Below are positions 24,787 through 36,700 of a stretch of 37,066 nucleotides of DNA, piece after piece (within the stretch, counting starts at the first letter, position 1; every line of letters begins with the position of its first letter). Under the pieces are notes generated by a model that had not been told where the DNA came from, did no database searches, and worked only from the letters and a program-made list of their open reading frames with translations. The translations under genes were made by a program, and so were the position numbers. The DNA is taken from assembly GCA_028708815.1 (NCBI GenBank), contig JAQVYB010000018.1:1-37066 (forward strand), given 5' to 3'. The stretch comes from Kiritimatiellia bacterium (GTDB lineage: Bacteria > Verrucomicrobiota > Kiritimatiellia > RZYC01).

Positions 24787-27700
24787 ATGAAAACAATGAA
24801 GAGAAATTTGGATTCGCAAAACAAAGCGGTGTCGGCTGCGTTGTCACCGCACTCCAAACGGCATTTCCAACCATTGGAAGTTTTTTTCTCGTTTTTTCCA
24901 ATGATTGGAAAAATGTGTGACTGTTTTTCCAATCATTGGAAAAAGGGTTTTCCAGGAAAGATGCTGCCCTTGGCGTCCGTGACGCCCGGCAGTGATATAG
25001 CCGCCGGCAATAGCCTGTCCCGTCGCAGGTCGGGAAGGGGGTTTCCTCCGTGGCGTGGACTTCCAGTCCGTGAAACCTCCTGCGGTGAAAGAACACGGGC
25101 TGGCAGCCCATCCTACGGCCGATCATTAAAATATAGGACTGACCCCTTCTCCTTCGCGTTTGCTCTGTTTGCTCTGTTCGTGGTGGTGGTGCCGACGCTG
25201 GTGTTGGGAGACGTGACGATGGTTGAATGGCGTTCTGAGGCTGCCAATGGAAATTGGGAGAATAGTGCCCCTGATGCGTGGTGGTATCCGTGGTGGAATA
25301 GCGGGAACGGAGAGTCGCAATCAACTCCAGATGCTTGGGATTCAACAAACTATGTACATTTTGGTAACAATAACCAAAAAACAATGTCTTTGAATGACAG
25401 GTGGTTTAACGTACAAGAGCTGTATTTTGACGCGGGAGCTTCAGAGGAGCGTACAATCAGTGATAATGGCATTAATTTGCAGGGTGCCAAGATTGAAAAT
25501 CTGTCGTCGGCCAATCATACCTTTAATTCAGCGATCGGTGTAAATAACTGGGGGCAGCTTAATCCCGTGAACGGGAATCTGACGTTTAACGGGACCGTTT
25601 ACGTGAATAGCTACTGGATAGATGTATACGGTGATAATGGCAAGTTTATTCATTTTTTCGGTGTGTTGGATTGTGGTGGAGGTGGTGCCGGAACAGGCGG
25701 TTTGACGATCAAGGAGAACAGCTATGCGATTCTGACGAATAACAATACGTTTACGGGGAACATCAATATTGAGAAGGGGGGGGTCCGCCTTGGTAATGAT
25801 GGGGGTGGACATACCAATGCCGCCGGCCTGGGTACGGGCGAGATCAAGGTGGGGACCAATGCGGTGTTGGAGTTGCATGCGAGCGTGCCCTGGCGGCCCC
25901 GCAAATTGGAATTATATGGAACGGGTGTTAATTCGGCCTATGGCGCGTTCCAAAAGCATGAGAATTCGGGCAGTGGAACGGCCACTTGGCCGGGGGCGGT
26001 TGTTTTGGGGCAGGACGCCAATATCGGGTCAGCGAGCGGAACGCTTTATATCGCGGGGGCGCTGACAGAAAGCGGAGGAAGTCACAAACTGGTTAAGAAG
26101 GGTGGCGCTACTCTTCAGTTGGCAGGGACGAACACCTATACAGGAGGAACCTACATTGATGACGGTATTTTGGCCATCAATCATGGTAATAGTATAGGTA
26201 CCAATTCTGTTGATATTGGTAGCGCTTCGTATACGGCCGTGAGTGCAGAACTGCAGCTGGCCCCGACCGCCGGGGGTATCAGCATGACCAACACTGTCAA
26301 TGTGAAAGCCAAGTCCGGCGCGGCTTCACGCACGTTTGCGAGTCTGAACACATCCGGTGAGAATATAGTGCGTGGAGCTGTGAGCATCAATACGGACTCC
26401 CAGCTTCGGCTTTACATGCCTTCGGGGAGCGGAACGCTTTCGCTAACGAATGTGATTTCCGGAGATGGAAGTGTTTGGCTGGATGCCGCGGGTGGCGTGG
26501 TGACCTTTTTCGGGAACAACACGTATGGGGGTGGAACCTATATCGGACGCGGCGCTCTGCTGCTGACGAATCACAACCGTGCCGCCGCCGGCGGGGGAAT
26601 TTATATCTCGGGCGATGCAGCCAACGACACCAATGCCTCGCTGATGGTGGCATCCGGGTTGACTGTTACCAATGATTTGTTCATGCGTCCGCACAAGAAT
26701 GAGACCATGGCGGTTATTGAAAAGGTGGGCAGTGGCAACGTCGAAATGACAGGGCGCCTGCATCTGTGGGCGGATGAAACGGGCGGACGGCGCGTCAGTA
26801 TGATTACCAACACAACGAGCGGCACACTGACGTTTTCGGGGGATGTGGACCTGGCCAGTCCATCCGGCGATAACCGGGCACTGGTTATCGGAAATGCGGT
26901 GACGTTTTCCGGATCGATCACCAATCCGGGCAGCGGGGGCCTGGTGATCCGGGGCACCGGTTCGCCTACGTTTGATGGAAGGCTGGAGTCGTCGATCTTT
27001 CAGGATGCGGGCAACGCGGTGATTGGGCCGAATGTTGTTTTTGACGGGGTGACGTATCAATTGGGTACCACTGATAACAGCAATCAGGTGACGCAGAATG
27101 CCTCGCTGACGTTCGCGACTGGCGATAAAAGCTATGACGTGAGTATCGCGGCCGGATTTTTTGATGCTTCGGGCACAAAAACACCGGGTACGCGGCAGTT
27201 CAATTTTACGCATGATGAGGATACCATCACCATTCAGGGCACCGTGGATCTGGGGACTAACTCGGGGCATTATCTGGTGCTGAACAACTCCGGCACGGCC
27301 TCGACCAATCTGCTGAAAAACCCGGGCTTCGAGCTGGGTGCAGCAGGCGGCGCCACTCCGCCCGATTGGTGGTTGTATCAAAACTGCGGTCAGGAGAGCT
27401 GGGCCTGCCGTTCAGGCACCAATGGGATGGCTTTTTATGGGGGGGTTGTTGGCGGATATGGTGGTTTTGGTCAGGATTATTCAGTGAACCTGACTGTGGG
27501 CGATATGATTACCTTTTCCATCTGGGGGTTGGCGGAGGCCGCTTTTGATAGTTCCAGTAGTGAATGTTGGCTGAAAATTGAATACTGGCAGGGCGGAGAC
27601 AAGGTGCGGGAGCACGAAGTGAACGTGTATGCTGCGCTGGTCGGCGATCCAGATAAGTGGAACAAATATACGCTTTCCTCGGTGGTGGAACATACGGGAA

Positions 27701-30700
27701 TCACGGTGATTAAGGTCATCGTCGGGGGCGGCGGTTTTGTTGGTGGGGCGGGTTATCGTTCGGTCAAATGGGATGACGCCACGTTGACGATTTCGCCGAT
27801 TCCCGGTCAGTTGGTGGTGGTTGAAGGTGCTTTGAGCGGCAAGGGTGGTATACAAAAAACAGGCCCGGGTCTGATTGAAATGGTGAGTAATGCGACGTAT
27901 CAAAGCGAGACGCTGATTAGCGGCGGGGCGCTTAAGCTGGGTTCGTCCACGGCGGTGGGGGATGCGGAAATCATACTGGGCTACGGTGCGACAGCGGAGG
28001 GCGCGGCGCTCTTTGTGGAACCGGGCAAGGAATTGGCGACGGATGTGAGTGTCCTGTCCGGTGATGGCGCGCGGGTGATCGGCATGCAGACGGGAGATAC
28101 CGGGGCGGCCGAACTGAATGCCAATATCGCGCTGGCCAAAACGCTGACGTTGTCGACGCCGGAAGGTACGACGAATACGGCGGGAGGCACGGGAGGGATC
28201 ATTTCCGGAGTGGGCGGGCTGAAGAAGATTGGCAACGGCGTCGCCATTCTGGCTGCCGCGAACGAATATGAGGGCGGAACCTATATTGCCGGCGGCTTTC
28301 TTGAGATTACTTCGGATGGCAACCTGGGTGACGTGCCGGCTTCGGCGGAGGAGAATATCGTGATAACCAATTGGGCTACACTTCGGCCCACCGCTGCGGA
28401 GGTCACGCTGGATGCCAAGCGCACCCTGCGCATCGAAGGGGGGCACCTCAGCCCGAGGGACTGGGGCCAGGTGCTGAATGTGCCGGGCGTGATTGTCGGT
28501 AGCGGCCAGCTGAATATCGCAGGCGGCGGGCGGGTCAATCTGATGGGCGACAACAGTGGCAGTGGGTTCACTGGAAAAACAGAAATTCACCAGGGCAGCC
28601 TGGCCATCGGAATTGATGCTAATCTGGGTGTTGTGCCGGATGACTTTGTTTCGGATCAACTGAGCTTCAAATATAATGATTGGGGCTATCTCTTTTTCAC
28701 GAATACGTTCACCCTGAACGTCAAGCGCGGTATTTATCTGGAACGAAATGCCAATCTGTCCGTAAACGCATCCTGCACAGGGACTTATGCGGGCATTATC
28801 TCAGAAGATGCCACAGCCCGCGCCGTGGCTAAAGTAGGGCCGGGCGACCTGGTGCTGCTCGGAACCAATACCTTCACGGGTAACCTGTATGTGGAGAACG
28901 GCACGGTGGAAGTGGGTGGGGCCAACCCCCTGAAGGTGCCCTATTTGGATGTGGGCCCCGTATCCGGAGACGACCCGGCACGTCTCTTTGCGAAAGATGG
29001 CGCCGTCATTACCAACGCGATCCACTTCCGCAAAGGCGACGTCTGGTTGGAAAATACCCTGGGCATGCGGGAAGCAGGCTCTTCGCTCCTCAGCGGGGAG
29101 ATCGAGGTCTCTGAATACATGGTGGTGACCAATGCGGCAACCAGTACTCAGGTCGTTTTTAAAATCTGGCAGAGCGCCAACGATCTGGGATTTCGCAAGA
29201 CCGGTTCGGGCGTATTGGTGCTCTATACCAACCATGTCAATCACATCACGAATGAGGTGGGAACGTTGCGTGCGGCTTCCGAGGGAGGATGGTTCAACTG
29301 GTCGCACATGAACCTGTTGTCCGGGGCAGTGTTTGATCTGGCCGGGAATACGGTGACGCAGGGCTGTGTGGATGGTGTGGGCAATGTCTCGATGGGCGCT
29401 GGGAACCTCGTGGTCGATGGCGGATGGAACGGAACCCTTAGCGGTGTGATCGGCGGCTCGGGAGGCGTGACGAAAATGGGGGGCGATCCGTGGACGTTGG
29501 GTGGAAACAATACGTTTGAAGGCGGTTTGAATGTTTATGGCGGAACCCTGCGACTGCAGACGCATACGAACGCCATGGGGGCGGGGGCCGTGAATGTGAC
29601 CAATGCGACACTGGACCTGAATTACGGCGCGGCTACATTGCGTCCGGTCACCTTGACCCTGCTCAACGGAGATGTGACGAAGTCCGTGTCAGGGTCAACC
29701 ACTTGGCGGGGCGATATGGTCAGCTACCACAGTTCGACCGCCACGATTTCCTCCGGTAATTTTTACATTTACGGCGGATTAAACATCGCAAGTGGCACGC
29801 TGGTGTTTAATAATGCCAGTGAGAGTGGAATGAGCGGCGGCACCATGACGGGCGCCGGCCAGTTGACGAAACAGGGTGCGGGGGCATTTCGGCTTCGTCC
29901 CGGCACGCATTCGGGCAACATCACTCTGAGTGGGGGCGAAATCAAGCAGTATACCGGCACCATGACGCCCGGCGGCACGCTCATTATGGAAAATGGATCA
30001 ACGTATCGTTCCGATGGCACCACCGCCCGTACGATGACCAAGGCCAGTCAGATTAACGGCAATGTGACGCTGGGGCACTCCGGGGGTGGGGCGATGACGT
30101 TCTCGGGCGCCATGAGCCTGAATTCGGACACGCGCACACTGACCATGGCGAACACCAATATCATTTCCGGTGTTATTTCGGCAGGTGGCCTGACCAAGGC
30201 CGGGGATGGTCTTCTGATTTTGTCCGGCGCGAATGACTACGCCTTGGATACCACCATCAGCGCGGGGACGCTGCAGATCGGGAATGCGGGTGCGAGTGGG
30301 GATGTGGCCGGGAATATCGTCAATAACGCGAAGCTGGCCTTTGACCGGACGGACACGGCGCTGGACTATGACGATGTGATCAGCGGGACGGGCTGGGTCG
30401 AGCAGCAGGGCAGCGGAACCGTGACGCTTTCGGGTGCGAATGAATATTCCGGCGGAACCCTGGTCAGCGCAGGGACACTGAAAGGCACCACCACCAGCCT
30501 GAAGGGATACATCACGAACAATGCGGCGGTGGCCTTCGATCAGGCGGGTGACGGCACCTACAGCGGTGTTCTCTCCGGTACGGGTACGCTGGCGAAGCAG
30601 GGAGCCGGTGAAGTGACGTTGAGCGGCGCCAACACCTATTCCGGTGCGGGCACCATCGAAGCGGGTACGCTGAAAATTACGCATAACACGGCACTGGGTA

Positions 30701-33700
30701 CTGCAGTGGGGTCGACGGTTTCCGACGGTGCAACGCTGGCGGTGCAGGGCGGCATCACTTCGGCAGAAGCGTTGAGCATGCGTGGGACGGGCGACGGTGG
30801 AGCCGGCGCTATCAACAGTATCAGCGGAGACAATACGCTTTCAGGGGGAATCACACTGACCTCGGCAGGGGAAGTTCAGGTGGATGCGGACAGTCTGACG
30901 CTTGGTGGTGTGGTGAACAGCGAAGGCGTGGGGCGGAATCTGACCAAGACGGGGGCTGGTACGCTGGTGTTGGGAGGTGCGAACACCTTTGCCGGTCAGT
31001 TGAATATTGAAGAGGGTGTGGTTTCCGTGGCGAGTGTATCGGCCACGCGCGATGCGGCCCAGCCGCTGGGCGCGGCCACGCAGACGCGTGATATTTATTT
31101 GGGTTCGGCGAATAACAAGGGTGTGCTGCGTTATACGGGCGCAACGGGTGAATCCGCGAAATACTACGGTATTGTGAATTCGAGCACGGGGGAAATTGAC
31201 GTGGTGGAAAGCGATACGACCCTGACGATCAGCGGCGTGATTCGCGATGGCGGCACCACGGCCACGCTGATCAAGAGCGGCGCCGGCACGGCGGTGTTTT
31301 CCAGCTCGGCGAATAATTATGGCGGTCTGACTGTGGTTGAGGAGGGCGTTTTGCGCGCGGTGGATGCCAATTCGCTTGGATCAGGCGGAGCCAGCGATAA
31401 TCATGCATCCCGTATTGTTTCAGGTGCTTCACTCGAACTGCAAGGCGGATTCACTATCGCTGAGCGTATGTATCTAAACGGCACGGGCATTGCTTCGGAC
31501 GGTGCATTGCGCAGCGTTTCAGGAGCGCAGACCAATTCGCAGGATATTTATATGGAATCGGCGGCTTCCATCGGGGTGGATGCGGACAGTTTGACGCTGA
31601 CCGACACCATTCAGGGATCGGCCAATCTGACGAAGGTGGGGGCCGGGATGCTGATGCTGACGGCGATCAATACAACCTTTACCGGGAAAGACATTGTGAA
31701 TGCCGGGACCTTGGGCTTCCAGTCCGGCGAAACGCGTCTGGGTGCCACGCCCGCGGAATATGTGGCGGATCAGATCACGCTGAACGGCGGCACACTGCAT
31801 CTGAACGGTGCGTCGAATCAGGAGCTGAGCGATACCCGCGGAATCACGCTGGGCGCCAGTGGCGGCGGGCTTTCGGCGGATTCGGACCGCACCTTGACCA
31901 TCAATCCGCTGATTGTGGGCTCGGCGGGCGGCGGCCTGACCAAGTCGGGTGCCGGAACGGTGGTGCTGAATGCGGATAATACATACGACGGCGACACAAC
32001 GGTGAGCGCGGGTATCCTGCGCATCGGTGCATCCGATCGCGTGCCGAATACGTCGGCGTTGAGTGTGGGAGCTTCCGGTACGTTTGATTTGGCGAACAAC
32101 AACGAAACGGTGGGCTCTCTGGCGGGTGCGGGGTCGGTGACATTGGGCAGCGGTACGCTGACGGCGGGCGGACTCGGCACCAGCACGGAGTATGAAGGCG
32201 TGATGAGCGGATCGGGTAATTTCACCAAGACGGGCGCCGGCACGCTGACGCTCTCGGGTGACAATAGCTATGAAGGGGATACCACCGTGAGTGTGGGCAC
32301 TCTGGCCCTCGGTGCGGCGGATCGTATTGATGACCTTTCGGATCTGATTGTGGCCTCCGGTGCGACCTTTGCCATGTCCAATCATAATGAAGACATCAAT
32401 TCCATTTCGGGTGTCGCGGGCAGTACGATTGCCATGGGCGCGGGTGATCTGCGCATTTCCGGCGTGTGGACTACCGAATTCGCAGGCGTGATCAGCGGCG
32501 TGGGCGGCCAGCTCATTCACGAGGGGTTGGGTGGCGGCGAAGAAGGCGACCTGACTTTAAGCGGCATAAACACTTATTCGGGCGGCACGGTCATCTCCGG
32601 TGGATTGATTCGCGTTTCAGCGGATGCCAATCTGGGAGCGGCTACGGGTGACATCTGGCTGGGGGCCTGGAAGAGTCTTGATTTCACGGATAGTTTTGCC
32701 GTGAATGCCGGACGTACGCTGGTTTTGTGCGATGACGATGGCGGCCATCTGACCGTGGAAGGCGGAGAGACGGTGGAATTTCAGGGAGACATCACCGGGG
32801 GTGGACAGCTCAATAAAAACGGCGCGGGGCAGTTGAATCTCTATGCCGAAAGCGACTATTCGGGCGGGACCCATCTGCAGCACGGTTATCTGGCCTTTGG
32901 CCAGGAAAATCATCTGGGCGAAACCCCGCTCGCCCCCGATGCGGACAATATCTGCTTCACGAATCTGGCGTGGAGTACGTTGCTGATGACCAATAATTTT
33001 GTGAATTATACCAACGGTATCACCCTTACCGCCAACCGGGGTGTTTTTATGGCGACCAATGCCCTGATCAGCGTGGTGACGAATGCGCATTTGACCATTG
33101 CCGGCCCGATCACGGCGTCACCGGGGGTCTCCCTGTCCAAGGAGGGGACCGGCAAGCTCACGTTCAGTCAGCGGGCGTCCATCCCCGGCATTCTCTGCAT
33201 CAACGGCGGTGAACTGGAACTCCTGAACGCAGACCCGCTGGACACGTTGTGGGTGAATCTGGGTGAAGACCTGGACTTCAACCCCTCTCCGGACGCACGA
33301 CTTGCGCTGGGTCCGGGTGTGGTGTTGACCAACAATATCGCTGTTCGCACGAACGCCAACTTCGAAACCGGAACGCGCACGATTGCCATGTATCCCACGG
33401 ATTCGGCGGAAACCACCGGAAAGATCGATTTGTATCAGGACCTGGACCTGGGCGCCATCGCCGGTTGCACGCTGAATGTGTCGGGCCTTATCGAGTCGTT
33501 GGTGGGCGAAGGCATCTACGTGAACAAGGTCTGGGGTGGCACGGTGGTCTTCAAGAGCAATCTGAACACGTTCAAGCATTTGATCGTTGATGACGGTGTC
33601 GCGCGTTCCGGAGTGCACGGTGCTTTGTGGCATTATTGCGACCTCGTGATTACGAATACGGGCACGTATGATCTGGACACGTACAACCTGTGGGTGCAGG

Positions 33701-36700
33701 TGCTGGAAGGCAATGGCGATCTGGATTTGGGCAGCGGAACCATCACCATCACCAACGGGTATGATCGTACCTTCACGGGCAAGATTACCGGCGCAGGCAC
33801 ATTTAAAAAGTCGGGCGATATTGCCGTAGGAGATGTCAACGATCGGCAGATACTCACGGGTAACAACGACTATACGGGCGGCACGATTATTGACAACGGA
33901 AGCTTGCAGATCAACACCGAGACAAATCTCGGCACGGGCGGCATCACCTTCAACAACGGCGCACGCCTCTGGATCGCTCAGGAAGCGAATTTCGATGCCG
34001 CACGCGGAGTTGCCCTGACCGGAAACGGACGGATTGATGTCTATACGGAATATACCTCCAGGGTTAACGGCGTAGTCAGCGGCGCCGGCGCCCTGGCCAT
34101 TCACGACGGCGGGCAGTTGACCCTCGCGGGGAACAACACCTTTGCCGGTGCGACAGCCATCAATGACGGCCGATTGCGCATCACGCACAGCAACGGACTC
34201 GGTTCGGTGTCGGCGGGCACGACGGTGGCCAACGGTGCGGCGCTCGAACTGGCCGGCGGCATCACCGTTCCAACGGAAGCCCTCACGCTGAACGGGGCGG
34301 GGGATAACGGCCCGGCTGGTGCCTTCGGGGCGCTGCGCAGTGTGTCGGATGACAATACCTTCGCCGGGGCCGTTTCGCTGAATACGGCATCGAGTATCGG
34401 CGTGGATGCGGCGGAAGATACGCTCACGCTCAGTGGGCTCATTACCGATGTGACCACGAAGAACCTGACCAAAATCGGGGCGGGTACGTTGGAACTGACG
34501 GCCAACAATGAGAATGATGGGTCTCTTCTCATCAGTGATGGTTCGGTCAAGGTGGCGTCGATTGCGGCGGCAACGACGGTTCAGCCCCTGGGGCGCGTGC
34601 CCCTGGTCTATCTGGGGAGTGCCGGGAAGAAGGGAACCCTGACTTATACGGGCGGCGCCGGAAGCACCACGAAGAATATGAACTTCCCGACAGACGGTAC
34701 CGGCGTGGTGTCCGTGACGCAGGGCGCTTCCGTGATGACTTTCTCAGCCCTGTCGCAATGGAGCGGCGCGGGCGAATTCCGCAAGCAGGGCGCCGGAACG
34801 CTGGCATTAAGCTCGACGGATGGGAATAACGTGATGTCCGGCAAAACCTTTGTGGAGGCGGGAACATTGCGTTTGGTTAACAGGCAGTCGCTGGGTGTCA
34901 GCCCGAATGTGGATGTGGCCGACGGCGCGGCCCTGGAACTTTCCGGGGATGCCACTTCGTACATCGTTGGCAGCAATATTACCCTTCGCGGCACGGGCGG
35001 CGGTGCTGGTGCGCTGCGGGCTCTGGCGGATTGCGTGGTGACGGCGCGGGTCGAATTGGCGACCGACACCACGATTGGCGCAAGTACCGATTACAACACG
35101 GACCTTGTGCTGACCAACACGATATTCGGTGTGGGCGGGCTGACCAAAACCGGGCCGGGGCGCGTGGTGCTGACCAACGGAACGATCAACACGTATACCG
35201 GCACGACCACGATTATCGAAGGGGTTCTGGCTGTGAATCGTGATAGCTCCCTGGGCTTGCCGCCGACCGGTGTGACCCCGGGACATTTAACGATCAACGG
35301 GGGTGAATTGTATAAACAGACCTCCGGCAGCGGGAGTGACTATTCGGATCTGAACGCCAGTCGTGGTCTGACCATTGGTGCGGGGAACGGTACGATTCGT
35401 GTGGCAGGCTTTATCTGGACGTATGATGGATTGTTGCATGGATCCGGCAACCTGCTGAAAGCGGGTTCGGGAACCCTGCGACTCGGCGGCAACAGTTCGG
35501 CGACCTATTCGGGCAGCATCAATGTGACCGGTGGTGTGTTGGAAGTGCGTGGTTCGGTGGGTGTTTCGGCGGTGACGGTGACGAATGCGACGCTCAGTGG
35601 AGCAGGTAGCGTCGGCGCGCTGACGGTACAGGGTGGTGGAATCGTGCGTCCAGGGAATGCCACGACGGATACCGTTAAGGTGACTTGCACCAATCTGACC
35701 ATGAAGCATGGGTCGAAGTTTATCATCCCGGTATCCGCCACGACGAACGGCATGGTCATGGTGACCGGCAATATGGCCCTCCCGGCCTCCAGCGAGCAGA
35801 TCACCGTGGACCTGAGCTATCAGGGCAGCACCACGAATTACTTCCGCAATATTCCGTTTGTTCATTTCAGCGGCACCTCGCATGGTTCTCCGCACACCAA
35901 TTGGAATATCACAGGTGTACCGGAGAGTCTGAAACCCTTCATGAAGGTGGGGTATACCAATATCGGCAGCGGGACGTACTATGTGCGCGGCGCCACGCCC
36001 TATTGCGAAATAACGGATGGTACGCCGAGTTCCGCTGACGATCTGGAAATAAAGATTCAGGCGGATACGGTGCCCGACTTGAGTTACGACCTGATTTATA
36101 CCGATCGCATTACCTGGCCGTCCGGTTCCGCCGCTTCCACCATTACCTGGCAGAAACTCTACAGCAAGACGGCGACGGAGAGTGCGACCATCTTCACCAA
36201 CAATCTGGCCAGCCTGAGTGCCGGAAACCTGCGTTTCCTGCGAGTCTCGCCTGTGGGCGCCTGGCAGAATGAAACGGACAAGTTTGCCAGCAAACAGGTG
36301 TATGTGGCGAAGAAAGCAATTCTGTGGCCGGGACGCAACTGGGTGGCCATGCCGGGCACGCCGGTGAATCCGACGGTCTCGAATGTCTTTGGCTACAATC
36401 TGCCCGCGGGAGAGGATTCCGCCCACTCCACGCTCGTGGAACTCTACGATCAGGGCGGCTCGATCACCCCCACCGGCGCCTTCTGGCTGGGCAGTGCCTC
36501 GGGGCTTTGGCAGTGGTCGCTGGGTGGTTCGGGAGCCGCCGATGAAGATGAACTCCCGGTTGATCAGGGCTTCCTGGTGACTCTCCCGGGAGCCGTCAGC
36601 CGATACCTGGCATTGGTAGGCGCACTGCGCACCAATACGCCCACGGTCACCATTGCCGGAAACCAGGCCTACACCTTTGTGAGCATGCAACTGCCTGGCA

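Noticed and set aside
24371..25384. Long minus-strand open frame across the dispersed repeats
   Set aside because: It is open only because of repeat composition; it shows no domain, and the plus-strand giant gene overlaps it.
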